From NCBI GenBank assembly GCA_963769605.1, contig CAVYML010000009.1, positions 744,001-808,000 on the forward strand: a stretch of DNA of 64,000 nucleotides, in the 5' to 3' direction. This stretch comes from Fen-1254 sp963769605 (lineage in GTDB: Bacteria > Bacteroidota > Ignavibacteria > UBA10030). A program made the position numbers and the translations under genes. The notes below the pieces were generated by a model. That model was not told the origin of the DNA, searched no databases, and saw only the letters and a list, made by a program, of their open reading frames with translations. This document shows positions 1-7,867 of the stretch, piece after piece (position 1 is the first letter of the stretch; each line of letters opens with the position of its first letter).

Positions 1-1
1 T

Positions 2-739
2 CGATTGGCGCCTTCATTTGCATTTGCGCATGAAGAGAATACATGGATTCTTCTGCGGGAAGGAAAAGAAGAAGATGCGATTCAGCAGGCAAAAATTCTC
101 AACAGCCTCGACCCTCGAAATCCAAAGAGCCTCTATCTCCTCGGCCTTACTGCACAGTTTAAACATTCCGACAGCGATGCGGTGAACTATTACGCAAAAG
201 CAATTCGCTTGGGCTATCCTGATTCAGCGCTCACCATGGAGTTGATCTCCCAGGCACGATTGTTTTGCGGAGAGGCAGAACAATCGATCGATTATTACAA
301 GGGACTGATCCGTAAATATCCTAAAGATTACCGCTTATATTATAAAACCGGACAGGCTTATCAATGGGCAACGCAAATTGAAACGGCACAGCACTGGCTG
401 AAAGATGGTTGCGCTCTTGCAAAAGAAATTTTAGATAAAAACCCGCTCGATGCACAAGCCCACGCCTACACCGCTCTCTTCCTTTCAAGACTCGGAGAAT
501 TTTCCGACGGCGAGGCGGAAATAAACAGAGCAATTGCAGCTGACAGCACGAACACCGACGTTCTTTTCTGCACGGCAGATATGTACAGCATTCAAAAGGA
601 TAAAACGAAGGCATTGCTTTTTTTGAAAAAGGCTCTGACTTCGGACTATCGATTTGCGGAACTGTTGAATATCGACTTTTCATTCCTCTCTGCAGATCCC
701 GATTTTAAAAGAACCGTCTTTTCAGACGTTTCTCAATAA
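2..739 (+). CDS. TPR-repeat protein, 5'-truncated by window edge
   Basis: The reading frame is open to the left edge, so the true start lies outside the window; the first possible in-window start is a TTG at 5. About 245 residues are visible and look like consecutive tetratricopeptide repeats: pairs of helices with the usual small/aromatic spacing (for example PKSLYLLGLTAQ, YRLYYKTGQAYQWA, AQAHAYTALFLSRLGEFSDG). TPRs form a protein-binding scaffold. No enzymatic motif is seen in this part, so any catalytic or signalling domain would be upstream. No terminator is evident before the next gene. Product class is confident; function is not known. Confidence 0.8.
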   Translation, partial: RLAPSFAFAHEENTWILLREGKEEDAIQQAKILNSLDPRNPKSLYLLGLTAQFKHSDSDAVNYYAKAIRLGYPDSALTMELISQARLFCGEAEQSIDYYKGLIRKYPKDYRLYYKTGQAYQWATQIETAQHWLKDGCALAKEILDKNPLDAQAHAYTALFLSRLGEFSDGEAEINRAIAADSTNTDVLFCTADMYSIQKDKTKALLFLKKALTSDYRFAELLNIDFSFLSADPDFKRTVFSDVSQ

Positions 740-918
740 AAACAATTTCAAATACGGTCCTCAATCATTTTTTTCGTCGCATATCGGCGATGTATAGATT
801 TATTCATTTTCATGTTTGAACTATCTTTCAATCGATGTAACTCTTTATGCGCTGCGCACGCCGTTTTAGGGGAAATTTTTGTTTAGATTCTTAAAAATTC
901 ACTTTAGATCGGTATTCT

Positions 919-1845
919 ATGAAGAGCATTTATTATTTCCTTATCATTTTCTGCATCATGCGGACACCCGGAGTCATGAGCCAAACTTTGACATTAAAGA
1001 TTTGGCCTCATGGAATCCCGAATTCCATTCTTTGTTCCGGATATTGCGAAAATATTTTCCAGCCCTGGGGAAAAGATTGTTTTGAGAAAATCACAGACCC
1101 GGAGATATTGGTTTATCCTGCTCCGAAAGAAAAATCCACCGGAGCCGCAATTCTTATCTGCCCGGGCGGCGGATATCGATATGTCTCGATCGTTAACGAA
1201 GGGTACGAAGTAGCCCGCTGGCTCAATGAAAACGGCATTACGGCCGTGATTCTTAAATATCGATTGCCCTCCGACAGCATCATGACCGACAAAAGTATAG
1301 GACCCCTGCAGGATGTTCAGGAAGCGATGCGCATGATTCGGCGTAATGCCGTTTCATGGTCTCTCAATCCGGATAAGATCGGCATCATAGGCTTTTCCGC
1401 AGGCGGACACCTTGCATCGACGTTATGCACACGATTTGAAGACAGCGTCTACGAAACATCGGACGACATCAATGCGCGTCCCGATTTTTCCATTTTAGTT
1501 TATCCGGTCATTTCGATGAACAAGAGCATTACTCACGGCGGCACGCGGGAAATGCTGCTTGGCATAAATCCGAAAGAAACTTTGATAAAAAAGTTTTCGA
1601 GCGAACTGCATGTCACGGATCGAACGCCTCCGGCATTTCTTGTCCACGCTTCAGACGATCCGGCGGTTCCTGTGGAAAACAGCATAAACTATTATCTGGC
1701 TTTGCTAAAGCATGACATTCCGGCTGAAATTCATATCTATCAGGCGGGCGGACACGGATTCGGTCTGAGCCGTTCAAAAACTACAGAATCGACATGGCCT
1801 GCAGCATGTATTGCATGGCTCAAAGCAAACCGCTGGATCCCCTGA
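919..1845 (+). CDS. secreted alpha/beta-hydrolase (acetyl-xylan/acyl esterase-like)
   Basis: A 308-residue protein with an N-terminal hydrophobic signal peptide (about residues 1-21, ending near VMSQ). It has the alpha/beta-hydrolase fold signatures of the BD-FAE/acetyl esterase group: oxyanion-loop CPGGGY (about 81-86), nucleophile elbow GFSAGG with Ser160, candidate acid Asp246/247 in HASDDPAVP, and His279 in AGGHGFG. Such enzymes remove acetyl or aryl esters from plant polysaccharide in the periplasm or outside. It lies beside the tagaturonate epimerase gene, in keeping with pectin or hemicellulose use, but is on the opposite strand. The start is chosen because it gives the signal peptide; the ribosome site is weak. 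Exact substrate cannot be read. Confidence 0.85.
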   Translation: MKSIYYFLIIFCIMRTPGVMSQTLTLKIWPHGIPNSILCSGYCENIFQPWGKDCFEKITDPEILVYPAPKEKSTGAAILICPGGGYRYVSIVNEGYEVARWLNENGITAVILKYRLPSDSIMTDKSIGPLQDVQEAMRMIRRNAVSWSLNPDKIGIIGFSAGGHLASTLCTRFEDSVYETSDDINARPDFSILVYPVISMNKSITHGGTREMLLGINPKETLIKKFSSELHVTDRTPPAFLVHASDDPAVPVENSINYYLALLKHDIPAEIHIYQAGGHGFGLSRSKTTESTWPAACIAWLKANRWIP

Positions 1846-1964
1846 TAATACTTAATTCTGTGCAAAAGGAATAATTTTCAGCGGATACAATACATTACCA
1901 GCATCGATTCTGACTGTGCAGCATTTACCCTTCCCATTTTTGCTATGCCGGAATGAATTCTTTT

Positions 1965-3230
1965 TTATGTTCCGCCGATGAACAATGGTTGAATATGCCT
2001 GAGGTAAAGGTTTTCCGTTACATTCCGTTCTATGGCGGCACGTGACGCATGCAAACCGGTCATATATTCTTCGCCCATTTCAGCCGCAACACGGAATGAA
2101 ATATGAATCAGCTGGCGGAAGTCGCGATTCATTTTCGGATTCGTTCGATCATGCTTCAAAGCTGCTATATATTCTGCCGAAGAAAATCCGGCAACCGTTG
2201 ACGGAGCCGGAAGGTTCGATATATTGATGTCGACCACCGTTTCATACGGTTTCCACAGTTCTTCAATTCGTTCGAAAGCCTGCATATAAATTTTCTTCGC
2301 AAGCGCCAATCCGTTTGCACTTGCCGCAAGGCCGATGAGTTCTTCAAGCCATGTAGTGCCGGCAGTCTTCAGGTGCACGCCCGCATTGTATTTTACAAGA
2401 TGAGCATGAATGTGCGGATAGAGCGAAAACTTATCGCTTCCGGAGTGGACGGAAAGTTTTAATTCCTCCGGCAGACCAAACGCTTTCTTTGCAATATCGA
2501 TGACAGCGATATCGTTCTTGAATTCCTGCGAAAACGCCGCGACATCACCCACATAGTCAATTCCCTTTAAGAACGCACCGGAGAATTTCGGAGCGATCGT
2601 TTGAACAGCAACGCCCTTTTTTGCCAATCCGGCAAGGAAGAGATATAATTCTACAGGCGATTGCGGCTGTGTGGCTTCATCGACCGACACTTCGGTAATA
2701 AATGTTCCTGTACCTTTTTTCATTTTGAGATACTCGTAGATCCTTGCCGCCTCCTGAAGACCAAAAAGATACTTCGATGCAAAAGCGCGGAGATCCTGGA
2801 GTGTTAAATTAATTTGTTGACCGAGAGCCGGATGCTTGAGTGTTCCGAGAACAGGAGTAAGTTCTGTAATAAAATTTTCAGCCTCTTCCGCCGCCGCAGG
2901 CCTGCCGATATAGTCGGCTACATCGAGCGTATAAAAATCGCAGGCATCGAGAAACCGGTCGACGGTTTTAAGCCCGATATGGTCGGCATCGACAAAATAC
3001 GGATATTTCCACTGCTCTTCTTTCACGGCAGTATCGGCTTCCTGCCGGGTAGAAAAAGGTTCGGTCCCGATAATTGTATGTTCGCGGTTCGATTTATTCC
3101 AGACCGGGTGAATTTCAACGCCCTTATCCATCGCTTTTTTTAATGCGCGAAGCTGCGCCCTTCCTTCCATACAAAAACGGTCGCCAATACCGAGAGAATA
3201 ACGTCCCAATACCAATCTTTTTGCTGCCAT
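1965..3230 (-). CDS. uxaE: tagaturonate epimerase family protein (UxaE-like)
   Basis: A 421-residue cytoplasmic protein resembling UxaE, the metal-dependent epimerase that interconverts D-tagaturonate and D-fructuronate in galacturonate breakdown. Recognised stretches: IGDRFCMEGRAQLRALKKA near the N terminus (the GxGDR region), FVDADHIGLKTVDRF (about 80-95) and SVHSGSDKFSLYPHIHAHL (about 261-279), which carries His/Asp residues suited to metal binding. A clear ribosome site (AAAGGA, 8-9 nt before the ATG) supports the start. It stands alone here; no uxaA/uxaB/uxaC partner is in the window. The enzyme assignment is by family resemblance and the exact substrate is inference. Confidence 0.75.
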   Translation of the reverse strand: MAAKRLVLGRYSLGIGDRFCMEGRAQLRALKKAMDKGVEIHPVWNKSNREHTIIGTEPFSTRQEADTAVKEEQWKYPYFVDADHIGLKTVDRFLDACDFYTLDVADYIGRPAAAEEAENFITELTPVLGTLKHPALGQQINLTLQDLRAFASKYLFGLQEAARIYEYLKMKKGTGTFITEVSVDEATQPQSPVELYLFLAGLAKKGVAVQTIAPKFSGAFLKGIDYVGDVAAFSQEFKNDIAVIDIAKKAFGLPEELKLSVHSGSDKFSLYPHIHAHLVKYNAGVHLKTAGTTWLEELIGLAASANGLALAKKIYMQAFERIEELWKPYETVVDINISNLPAPSTVAGFSSAEYIAALKHDRTNPKMNRDFRQLIHISFRVAAEMGEEYMTGLHASRAAIERNVTENLYLRHIQPLFIGGT

Positions 3231-3529
3231 GACACAATTCCTTTTTTTATCAATCTAAGATACAATACAGAGTCCTCTTTTTCTATCGTTTTTTGTATTT
3301 ACTCAGCATGTTCTTGATGTTTATGATTTTCACTGTAGCCGCGGGTGGTGACCGCGGAGGATTCCCGACATCAGCGCCGTCGGCTGCAAAAACAACGGTA
3401 CATAAAAATATACTGGATAGAGTTACCTTTTTTAAAAAAAACCTTCATGTGAATGCCCTTTTTAAGGGGAAAAGCCGGATTATATTATGGTCTAAGAATA
3501 TCAATCTTCAGAAGGCGAGAAAGATTTTC

Positions 3530-3570
3530 AAGAAGAAAGAAACGGCAGACCGATCTTCATCCGCCGTTTT
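3530..3570 (-). terminator. hairpin terminator after the lamin-tail gene
   Basis: On the minus strand the inverted repeat AACGGC...GCCGTT (6 bp stem, 16 nt loop) is followed by a T-rich run (TTTCTTTCTTCTT). It sits about 40 nt past the stop of the 3606-4595 gene. The rest of the 3231-3605 gap holds nothing I can support; an open frame of 93 codons on the plus strand there looks random. Confidence 0.5.
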
Positions 3571-3605
3571 CTGATGAAAGAAACAAAAAATTGTTTTATT
3601 GACGC

Positions 3606-4595
3606 TCATTTCAAAAGAACCATTTTTCTTGTTTCAATTTTACTGATAGAGTTCATTTGGCAAATATAAATTCCGCTGCTTAGTTTGGATGCATTGAAAG
3701 TGAGTGTATAAATCCTATGCGGCTCTGCAAATCCGCTGAACAGCGCTGCAACTTCCCGACCGAGAAGATCATGAACTTTCACCGTTGTTTTTCCTCTCTG
3801 TGCCACGGTGAATGTTATTGATGTTGTCGGATTAAACGGATTCGGAAAATTATTCAATGTTGCAAAAGTGTCGATCGTCAATCCATTTTTAAAATGCCTT
3901 TCTACAAAATCAGCAGTCATAATTTCCAGAGCAGATGCTGAATTTTGTGGATTGATTTTCGATTGAACAACAAAATCCGATGAATTATTATCGGTATCAT
4001 ATCCATTGCCGCTGGATGCATCGGCGCCTCCCGCTGCAAGTGTAGCAGCCGTTGAATTTGCTTGTGCTTTGCGCTCAATCGATTTTGTATTGCCGCTTGA
4101 CGGACTTGGCGCCGCCGCAATCCCTTCAAAACCGTTAGCTGTTCCATAACCCACTTTGTCGATGATAATTGCTCCTTCCGGATTTGAATCGGCAAGAGCG
4201 ATGGTTGCCGTACATAAAACTATTTTGCCTGATGTTACGCTTAAATTAATACTGTCTATCCTATCAGGAACAGGAAGAGATGTAGTGTCGTGACCACCCG
4301 ATGCTTCTTGAATTAAATAGAAGCCATGGGCAGCAATAGATCCGTCCAATATAGTAACATTCCATTTCGAACTTGCGGCTGACGCATATTGAACAGACCA
4401 GCCGTCTAAATTCACCGCTGAAGATGTCGGATTATGCAATTCGATGAAATCGTTTTTATAGGGTGCTTTTGCATTTCCCCCGCCCCCATAAATTTCACTA
4501 ATGACAACATGATCAACCGTCTGGCATATCGATTCCTGCAGGCTTAAAATCCCGGAAATAAACAGGATAATTATAAACAATGTGTAGTGTCGCAT
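3606..4595 (-). CDS. secreted lamin-tail-domain protein with T9SS type A sorting domain
   Basis: A 329-residue protein. Residues 1-25 form a signal peptide. Residues of about 28-150 match a lamin tail domain (VVISEIYGGGGN, DFIELHNPTS, VNLDGWSVQY, AAHGFYLIQE), common in secreted bacterial surface proteins and nucleases. The last 80 or so residues are a type IX secretion C-terminal sorting / FlgD-like Ig domain: NFPNPFNPTTSI, then KVHDLLGREVA and SSGIYICQM, ending in RKMVLLK. The protein is therefore expected at the cell surface or outside. No T9SS core gene is in the window. The middle region (about 160-230) is low in recognisable features. A well-formed promoter lies about 305 bp upstream. 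Confidence 0.85.
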   Translation of the reverse strand: MRHYTLFIIILFISGILSLQESICQTVDHVVISEIYGGGGNAKAPYKNDFIELHNPTSSAVNLDGWSVQYASAASSKWNVTILDGSIAAHGFYLIQEASGGHDTTSLPVPDRIDSINLSVTSGKIVLCTATIALADSNPEGAIIIDKVGYGTANGFEGIAAAPSPSSGNTKSIERKAQANSTAATLAAGGADASSGNGYDTDNNSSDFVVQSKINPQNSASALEIMTADFVERHFKNGLTIDTFATLNNFPNPFNPTTSITFTVAQRGKTTVKVHDLLGREVAALFSGFAEPHRIYTLTFNASKLSSGIYICQMNSISKIETRKMVLLK

Positions 4596-4899
4596 AAATA
4601 TTCCCCCTTTAAAAATTGTAGTGGTACAGAATAATTATTTTTACAAAATAATATTGTTCTAAAATCTATTTATAATTGGTGTACGACTTCAAGTATTTTC
4701 ATGTGCAGTCTCGCCTCCTTCATTTTTACGGACTCGTTCCGCTTTGCGATAATCTTAAAGTGTTTTTCCCTTCTTAGCGATTGCTAAAATTCCAGCATGA
4801 TTATACTCAAAATGAAAATACATTGGAATACTGTTTCCATTCATAGTAACGATTATGAATCAATGCGCGTGAAGTATGAATTAGCAGTTGCGCGGCGGA
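4596..4899 (-). other. long 5' leader of the lamin-tail gene, with a possible 10-codon ORF
   Basis: If transcription starts just after the promoter at 4900-4928, about 300 nt precede the ATG. In this leader, on the minus strand, AAGGAGG (4714-4720) lies 11 nt before ATG (4700-4702) of a 10-codon ORF, MKILEVVHQL, ending at 4670. The flanks GCA..CGC and GCG..UGC (around 4715-4800) could pair. The stretch also contains CGCAAAGC, but a full known riboswitch consensus does not fit. Treat as unexplained leader. Confidence 0.3.
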
Positions 4900-4928
4900 A
4901 AGATACTGCAAGAGTCTGAAATTGTCAA
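4900..4928 (-). promoter_or_regulatory. sigma-70-type promoter upstream of the lamin-tail gene
   Basis: On the minus strand: TTGACA (4923-4928), 17 bp spacer, TATCTT (4900-4905). The same arrangement with 25 of 32 matching bases occurs at 26535-26563, before another secreted-protein gene. It points towards the gene at 4595, about 305 bp away. Confidence 0.55.
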
Positions 4929-4966
4929 GAGCCAGTTTAGGATACTTCCGATAATGCCGATCGTCC

Positions 4967-5476
4967 TTAGCTTAAAGCCACCATTTGTTTCCTATATTCG
5001 TTGTCAACCAAGACGACTGATGTTTCTATTTGTCTCGCCGGTATTTTCCAATACTTTTTAAGAAGATTGTTTTTCTCTTCTTCCGATGCTAAAGAGAATC
5101 CGTGTTTTATATAAAAAGAAACAGCCCATGATGCGGCTTTCCATGTACCGATCAATATCGGCTTGGTCGATTTATGCATGAGAAATTCAAGGAGTTCCCC
5201 GCCTATGCCTTTATTTCTTTGGTTCGTTCTTACATACGCATGGCGAATCAATTGAACGTCCCCCTTATCCTGGATACCCATTACTCCTGTTATTTGATTT
5301 CCGTTAAAAGCGCAATAAAATTCAACGCCGTCATCAATTTGCTCTCTTAATTCAGTCTTAGGCATGTACGGATCATGCCATCTATCCTCAGGAATAATTC
5401 CTTTATAAGCTATCGATGCGTCGTTTATTATTTCATAAATAGTATCGAAATCATTTTCTGTCGCTGGGATAATCAT
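4967..5476 (-). CDS. GNAT family N-acetyltransferase
   Basis: A 169-residue protein with the GCN5-related fold. The acetyl-CoA pyrophosphate-binding motif A is read as RTNQRNKGIGGELLEF (about residues 82-97), preceded by a beta strand VQLIRHAYV and followed by the C-terminal motif WAVSFYIKHGFSLAS. It transfers an acetyl group from acetyl-CoA to an amine; the acceptor cannot be inferred. The start has a good ribosome site (AAGGA). It lies 27 bp after the other GNAT gene in the same direction, so the two are probably cotranscribed. Confidence 0.85.
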   Translation of the reverse strand: MIIPATENDFDTIYEIINDASIAYKGIIPEDRWHDPYMPKTELREQIDDGVEFYCAFNGNQITGVMGIQDKGDVQLIRHAYVRTNQRNKGIGGELLEFLMHKSTKPILIGTWKAASWAVSFYIKHGFSLASEEEKNNLLKKYWKIPARQIETSVVLVDNEYRKQMVALS

Positions 5477-5502
5477 GGAAAAACATCCTTTCGATTCGTC
5501 CT

Positions 5503-5973
5503 TTAATCTATATGTTTTTCAAATACGACACGATCTTTATTCAGACCGGAATAATTTTTCACAATATGAATTCCATTTTCATTCGTCGCGCCGAGCATAC
5601 TCATGCCGATTTGTTTTGTATGGAAATTTATGGATTTAATATTAGAAGGTGTGGTTATGGCTTTAAGCTTATGAATATTTTGTGATCTTGCCGCTTCTAT
5701 AAAGCGGTCATAAAGCAGCCTGCCTAATCCCTGCCGTTGATTTTTTTCCCTCACACCGAGCAAGTGGACATACGCCGCATTCTCCGTCTGCGAAAAAAAC
5801 CCGAACAAATAGGCGGCAACGATCCCCTTATCTTTGATTACAAATGCAGTGTTTCCGAATTCATAGACTAAAAACGGCTGATGCAAATGCAAAGTTCTGT
5901 CGCTTCCCCAAAAATCTGAAATGTCCCTAACAATTTCATTAAAGTCTTCGATCGTGCATTTCTCGATATTCAT
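5503..5973 (-). CDS. GNAT family N-acetyltransferase
   Basis: A 156-residue protein with motif A VREKNQRQGLGRLLYDRF (about residues 79-96) and C-terminal KSINFHTKQIGM, as in GCN5-related acetyltransferases. Acceptor substrate is unknown. AGGA lies 5 nt before the ATG. It is the upstream member of a tandem GNAT pair; the two proteins are only distantly alike, so this is not a recent duplication. Confidence 0.85.
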   Translation of the reverse strand: MNIEKCTIEDFNEIVRDISDFWGSDRTLHLHQPFLVYEFGNTAFVIKDKGIVAAYLFGFFSQTENAAYVHLLGVREKNQRQGLGRLLYDRFIEAARSQNIHKLKAITTPSNIKSINFHTKQIGMSMLGATNENGIHIVKNYSGLNKDRVVFEKHID

Positions 5974-6031
5974 TGCATTCCTAACAGATCATTTGCATTT
6001 TAATAATTTGTCCAGCAACGATCCTCTGTAG

Positions 6032-6109
6032 CCGACACCGACCTGCCCGACTGACGACGCCCGCCAAAATGCGCAGTGGGTTGGCAGTCATTCAGGCGGG
6101 TGGTGTCGG
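6032..6109 (+). repeat. palindromic intergenic repeat, copy A
   Basis: A 59-bp core (6042-6100), from CCTGCCCGACTG to CAGGCGGG with the central block CGCCAAAATGCGCAG, is bounded by the exact 8-bp inverted repeat CCGACACC / GGTGTCGG. The core is repeated at 22641-22699 (inverted) and, shortened, at 26688-26739. It lies between two minus-strand genes and does not disturb any coding region. Confidence 0.8.
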
Positions 6110-6177
6110 AATACCCCGCGACGACCAGTCGCGTCTACAAAGGAGACTCTTCGGCATAGTCAATTATTACCGTATTC

Positions 6178-7716
6178 TTAAATGAACCTTTTAAGCTGGG
6201 GCCACATTTTGTCAAGTGGAGCTTTCGGTTCCTTGCACAAATAGATCTCTGCATCATAAGAATAGGGATTTTTAAAGACGGCGGCACGTTTCACGCTGCC
6301 GAAAAACTGTTCCAGGAAATGGGCGTCATATCCCACCGCAAGAACCACTTCGCCGGAATAATTATGTGTCCCCCACAGCCAGTAATTATTCCTCGAGCAG
6401 ATTGCATCCGGCAAGCCGTGACCTGGCCCGAAGTGATCGATGGCGCCCGCGATGCCGTACCACGAAGCAAGGATGGCACATTTTTCCTTTTCATTCTGAG
6501 GCAGCGCATGATACTCGCTTGCGACTGAGTCCGTCAACTCTTCCCAGCCCATCCGGTATACAAAATGGATCGGCAATACATCCCCCTCGCCTTTTTCCAT
6601 TCTAATCAAATTCCAAAGACCGAGAGTTTTAGCGTATGTAACAAATTGTTCCACCGGCAGTATCGGAACCGCAAGAGGCATAAGCAGCATGCCGGAAATG
6701 ATCATTGTCGAAGCTATAGACCGCCTGGGCCATCGGATAAGATGCTTTTGCGAAAACCGTTCAATCGCAACCGCGCCGGAACTCAACAGGAGAGGAAAAA
6801 CCGGAAGCACATAATACATCTTGGAATTCTGGAACATATAGACGAGGAGAAAGAGAATCGCCATCCAGCCAAGATACCTATGTTCTTTCGTTTCCTTGCT
6901 GAAAAGCAGGTAAGTCAATCCGCACAGCCACAGCGGGAGTGTGAATGGATTCAATCCGATGATCAGCTGAAATAAGAATGCAAGAGGCGACAAAGAAAGG
7001 TTTTTGAACTCCGCTGCATTGCGCATAAATTCGAGTGTAGGCCAGCCGTGATCGACCTGCCACATTACGTGAGGCAAAAACATTGTGAGACCAATGACAG
7101 CGCCGGCATACATCCAGAACGATTTCAAGGCATTCCATCGCCTGGTTATGATGAGAGAAAGCAGCAGCGAAAATCCAAGTACGAGAAACGTATACTTATT
7201 TAAAAGTCCGACTCCGAAAAGAACACCCAGCGTGATCCACTTTTGCGGATAAGGTGCCTCAATCGTTTTCGCAAACAGATAAATAAACATCGTGCAGAGC
7301 ATAATATCGACGGGATTCATCGAGAAAAAGCTGCTTATGGCCGGAAAAGCTATTGCGAAGCATATCGACAATGCGGCAAGCGCCTGGGATAACTTGCCGC
7401 CGCCCAGCATTTGGGCAATTTTAGCCGAGAGCATTACCGTGACAGCGCCGGCAAGTCCGGATAAAAATCTAAGGCCAAAGATGTTCTCACCGAAAATCCT
7501 GGTTCCGATGAAAGTCAACAAAGCAACCAAAGGAGGATGATCCACATATCCCCATGCCAGATGCTTGCTGCATGCAAAATAGTAAAGCTCATCGCCGTAG
7601 AATCCGTAACGTCCTGAAGTAACAAGTGTCAACAGAAGAAAGGCAGCCGCTGAAACGTTTGGAATCGTAATTCGATTCCTGAGAGACTCTTGCAGATTAC
7701 CTTGGCTCATTTCCAT
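6178..7716 (-). CDS. GT39-family membrane glycosyltransferase (ArnT/PMT-like)
   Basis: A 512-residue integral membrane protein with about ten to twelve hydrophobic segments. Near residue 40 it has GFYGDELYYFACSKHLAWGY followed by VDHPPLVALL, the first-loop Asp-Glu motif of family 39 glycosyltransferases, which use a polyprenyl-phosphate sugar and transfer it to lipid or protein on the periplasmic face. The C-terminal 130 residues form a soluble domain (WYGIAGAIDHFGPGHGLP, NNYWLWGTHNY). It is downstream of the GH92 gene in the same direction, separated by about 150 bp. Donor and acceptor are unknown. Confidence 0.85.
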   Translation of the reverse strand: MEMSQGNLQESLRNRITIPNVSAAAFLLLTLVTSGRYGFYGDELYYFACSKHLAWGYVDHPPLVALLTFIGTRIFGENIFGLRFLSGLAGAVTVMLSAKIAQMLGGGKLSQALAALSICFAIAFPAISSFFSMNPVDIMLCTMFIYLFAKTIEAPYPQKWITLGVLFGVGLLNKYTFLVLGFSLLLSLIITRRWNALKSFWMYAGAVIGLTMFLPHVMWQVDHGWPTLEFMRNAAEFKNLSLSPLAFLFQLIIGLNPFTLPLWLCGLTYLLFSKETKEHRYLGWMAILFLLVYMFQNSKMYYVLPVFPLLLSSGAVAIERFSQKHLIRWPRRSIASTMIISGMLLMPLAVPILPVEQFVTYAKTLGLWNLIRMEKGEGDVLPIHFVYRMGWEELTDSVASEYHALPQNEKEKCAILASWYGIAGAIDHFGPGHGLPDAICSRNNYWLWGTHNYSGEVVLAVGYDAHFLEQFFGSVKRAAVFKNPYSYDAEIYLCKEPKAPLDKMWPQLKRFI

Positions 7717-7867
7717 TCCAAAAATCTATTCATTCCGCCCATTGAACAAATTCCTTCCGATGCACTTAATATTTCATGAAGACTATTTAGCGGCCGGAGA
7801 TATGATTTTTAACTTGTGTTTATATTCGATGATACGCTTTATCGGGCATTTTTGTTGCGAGAGCCGC

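Noticed and set aside
3293..3574. 93-codon plus-strand frame in the 3.2-3.6 kb gap
   Set aside because: No ribosome site, Lys-rich low-information sequence, and it runs into the terminator of the opposite gene.
4720..4800. c-di-GMP-I riboswitch before the lamin-tail gene
   Set aside because: Only CGCAAAGC matches; the tetraloop-receptor stem and the 3' part are not convincing by eye.
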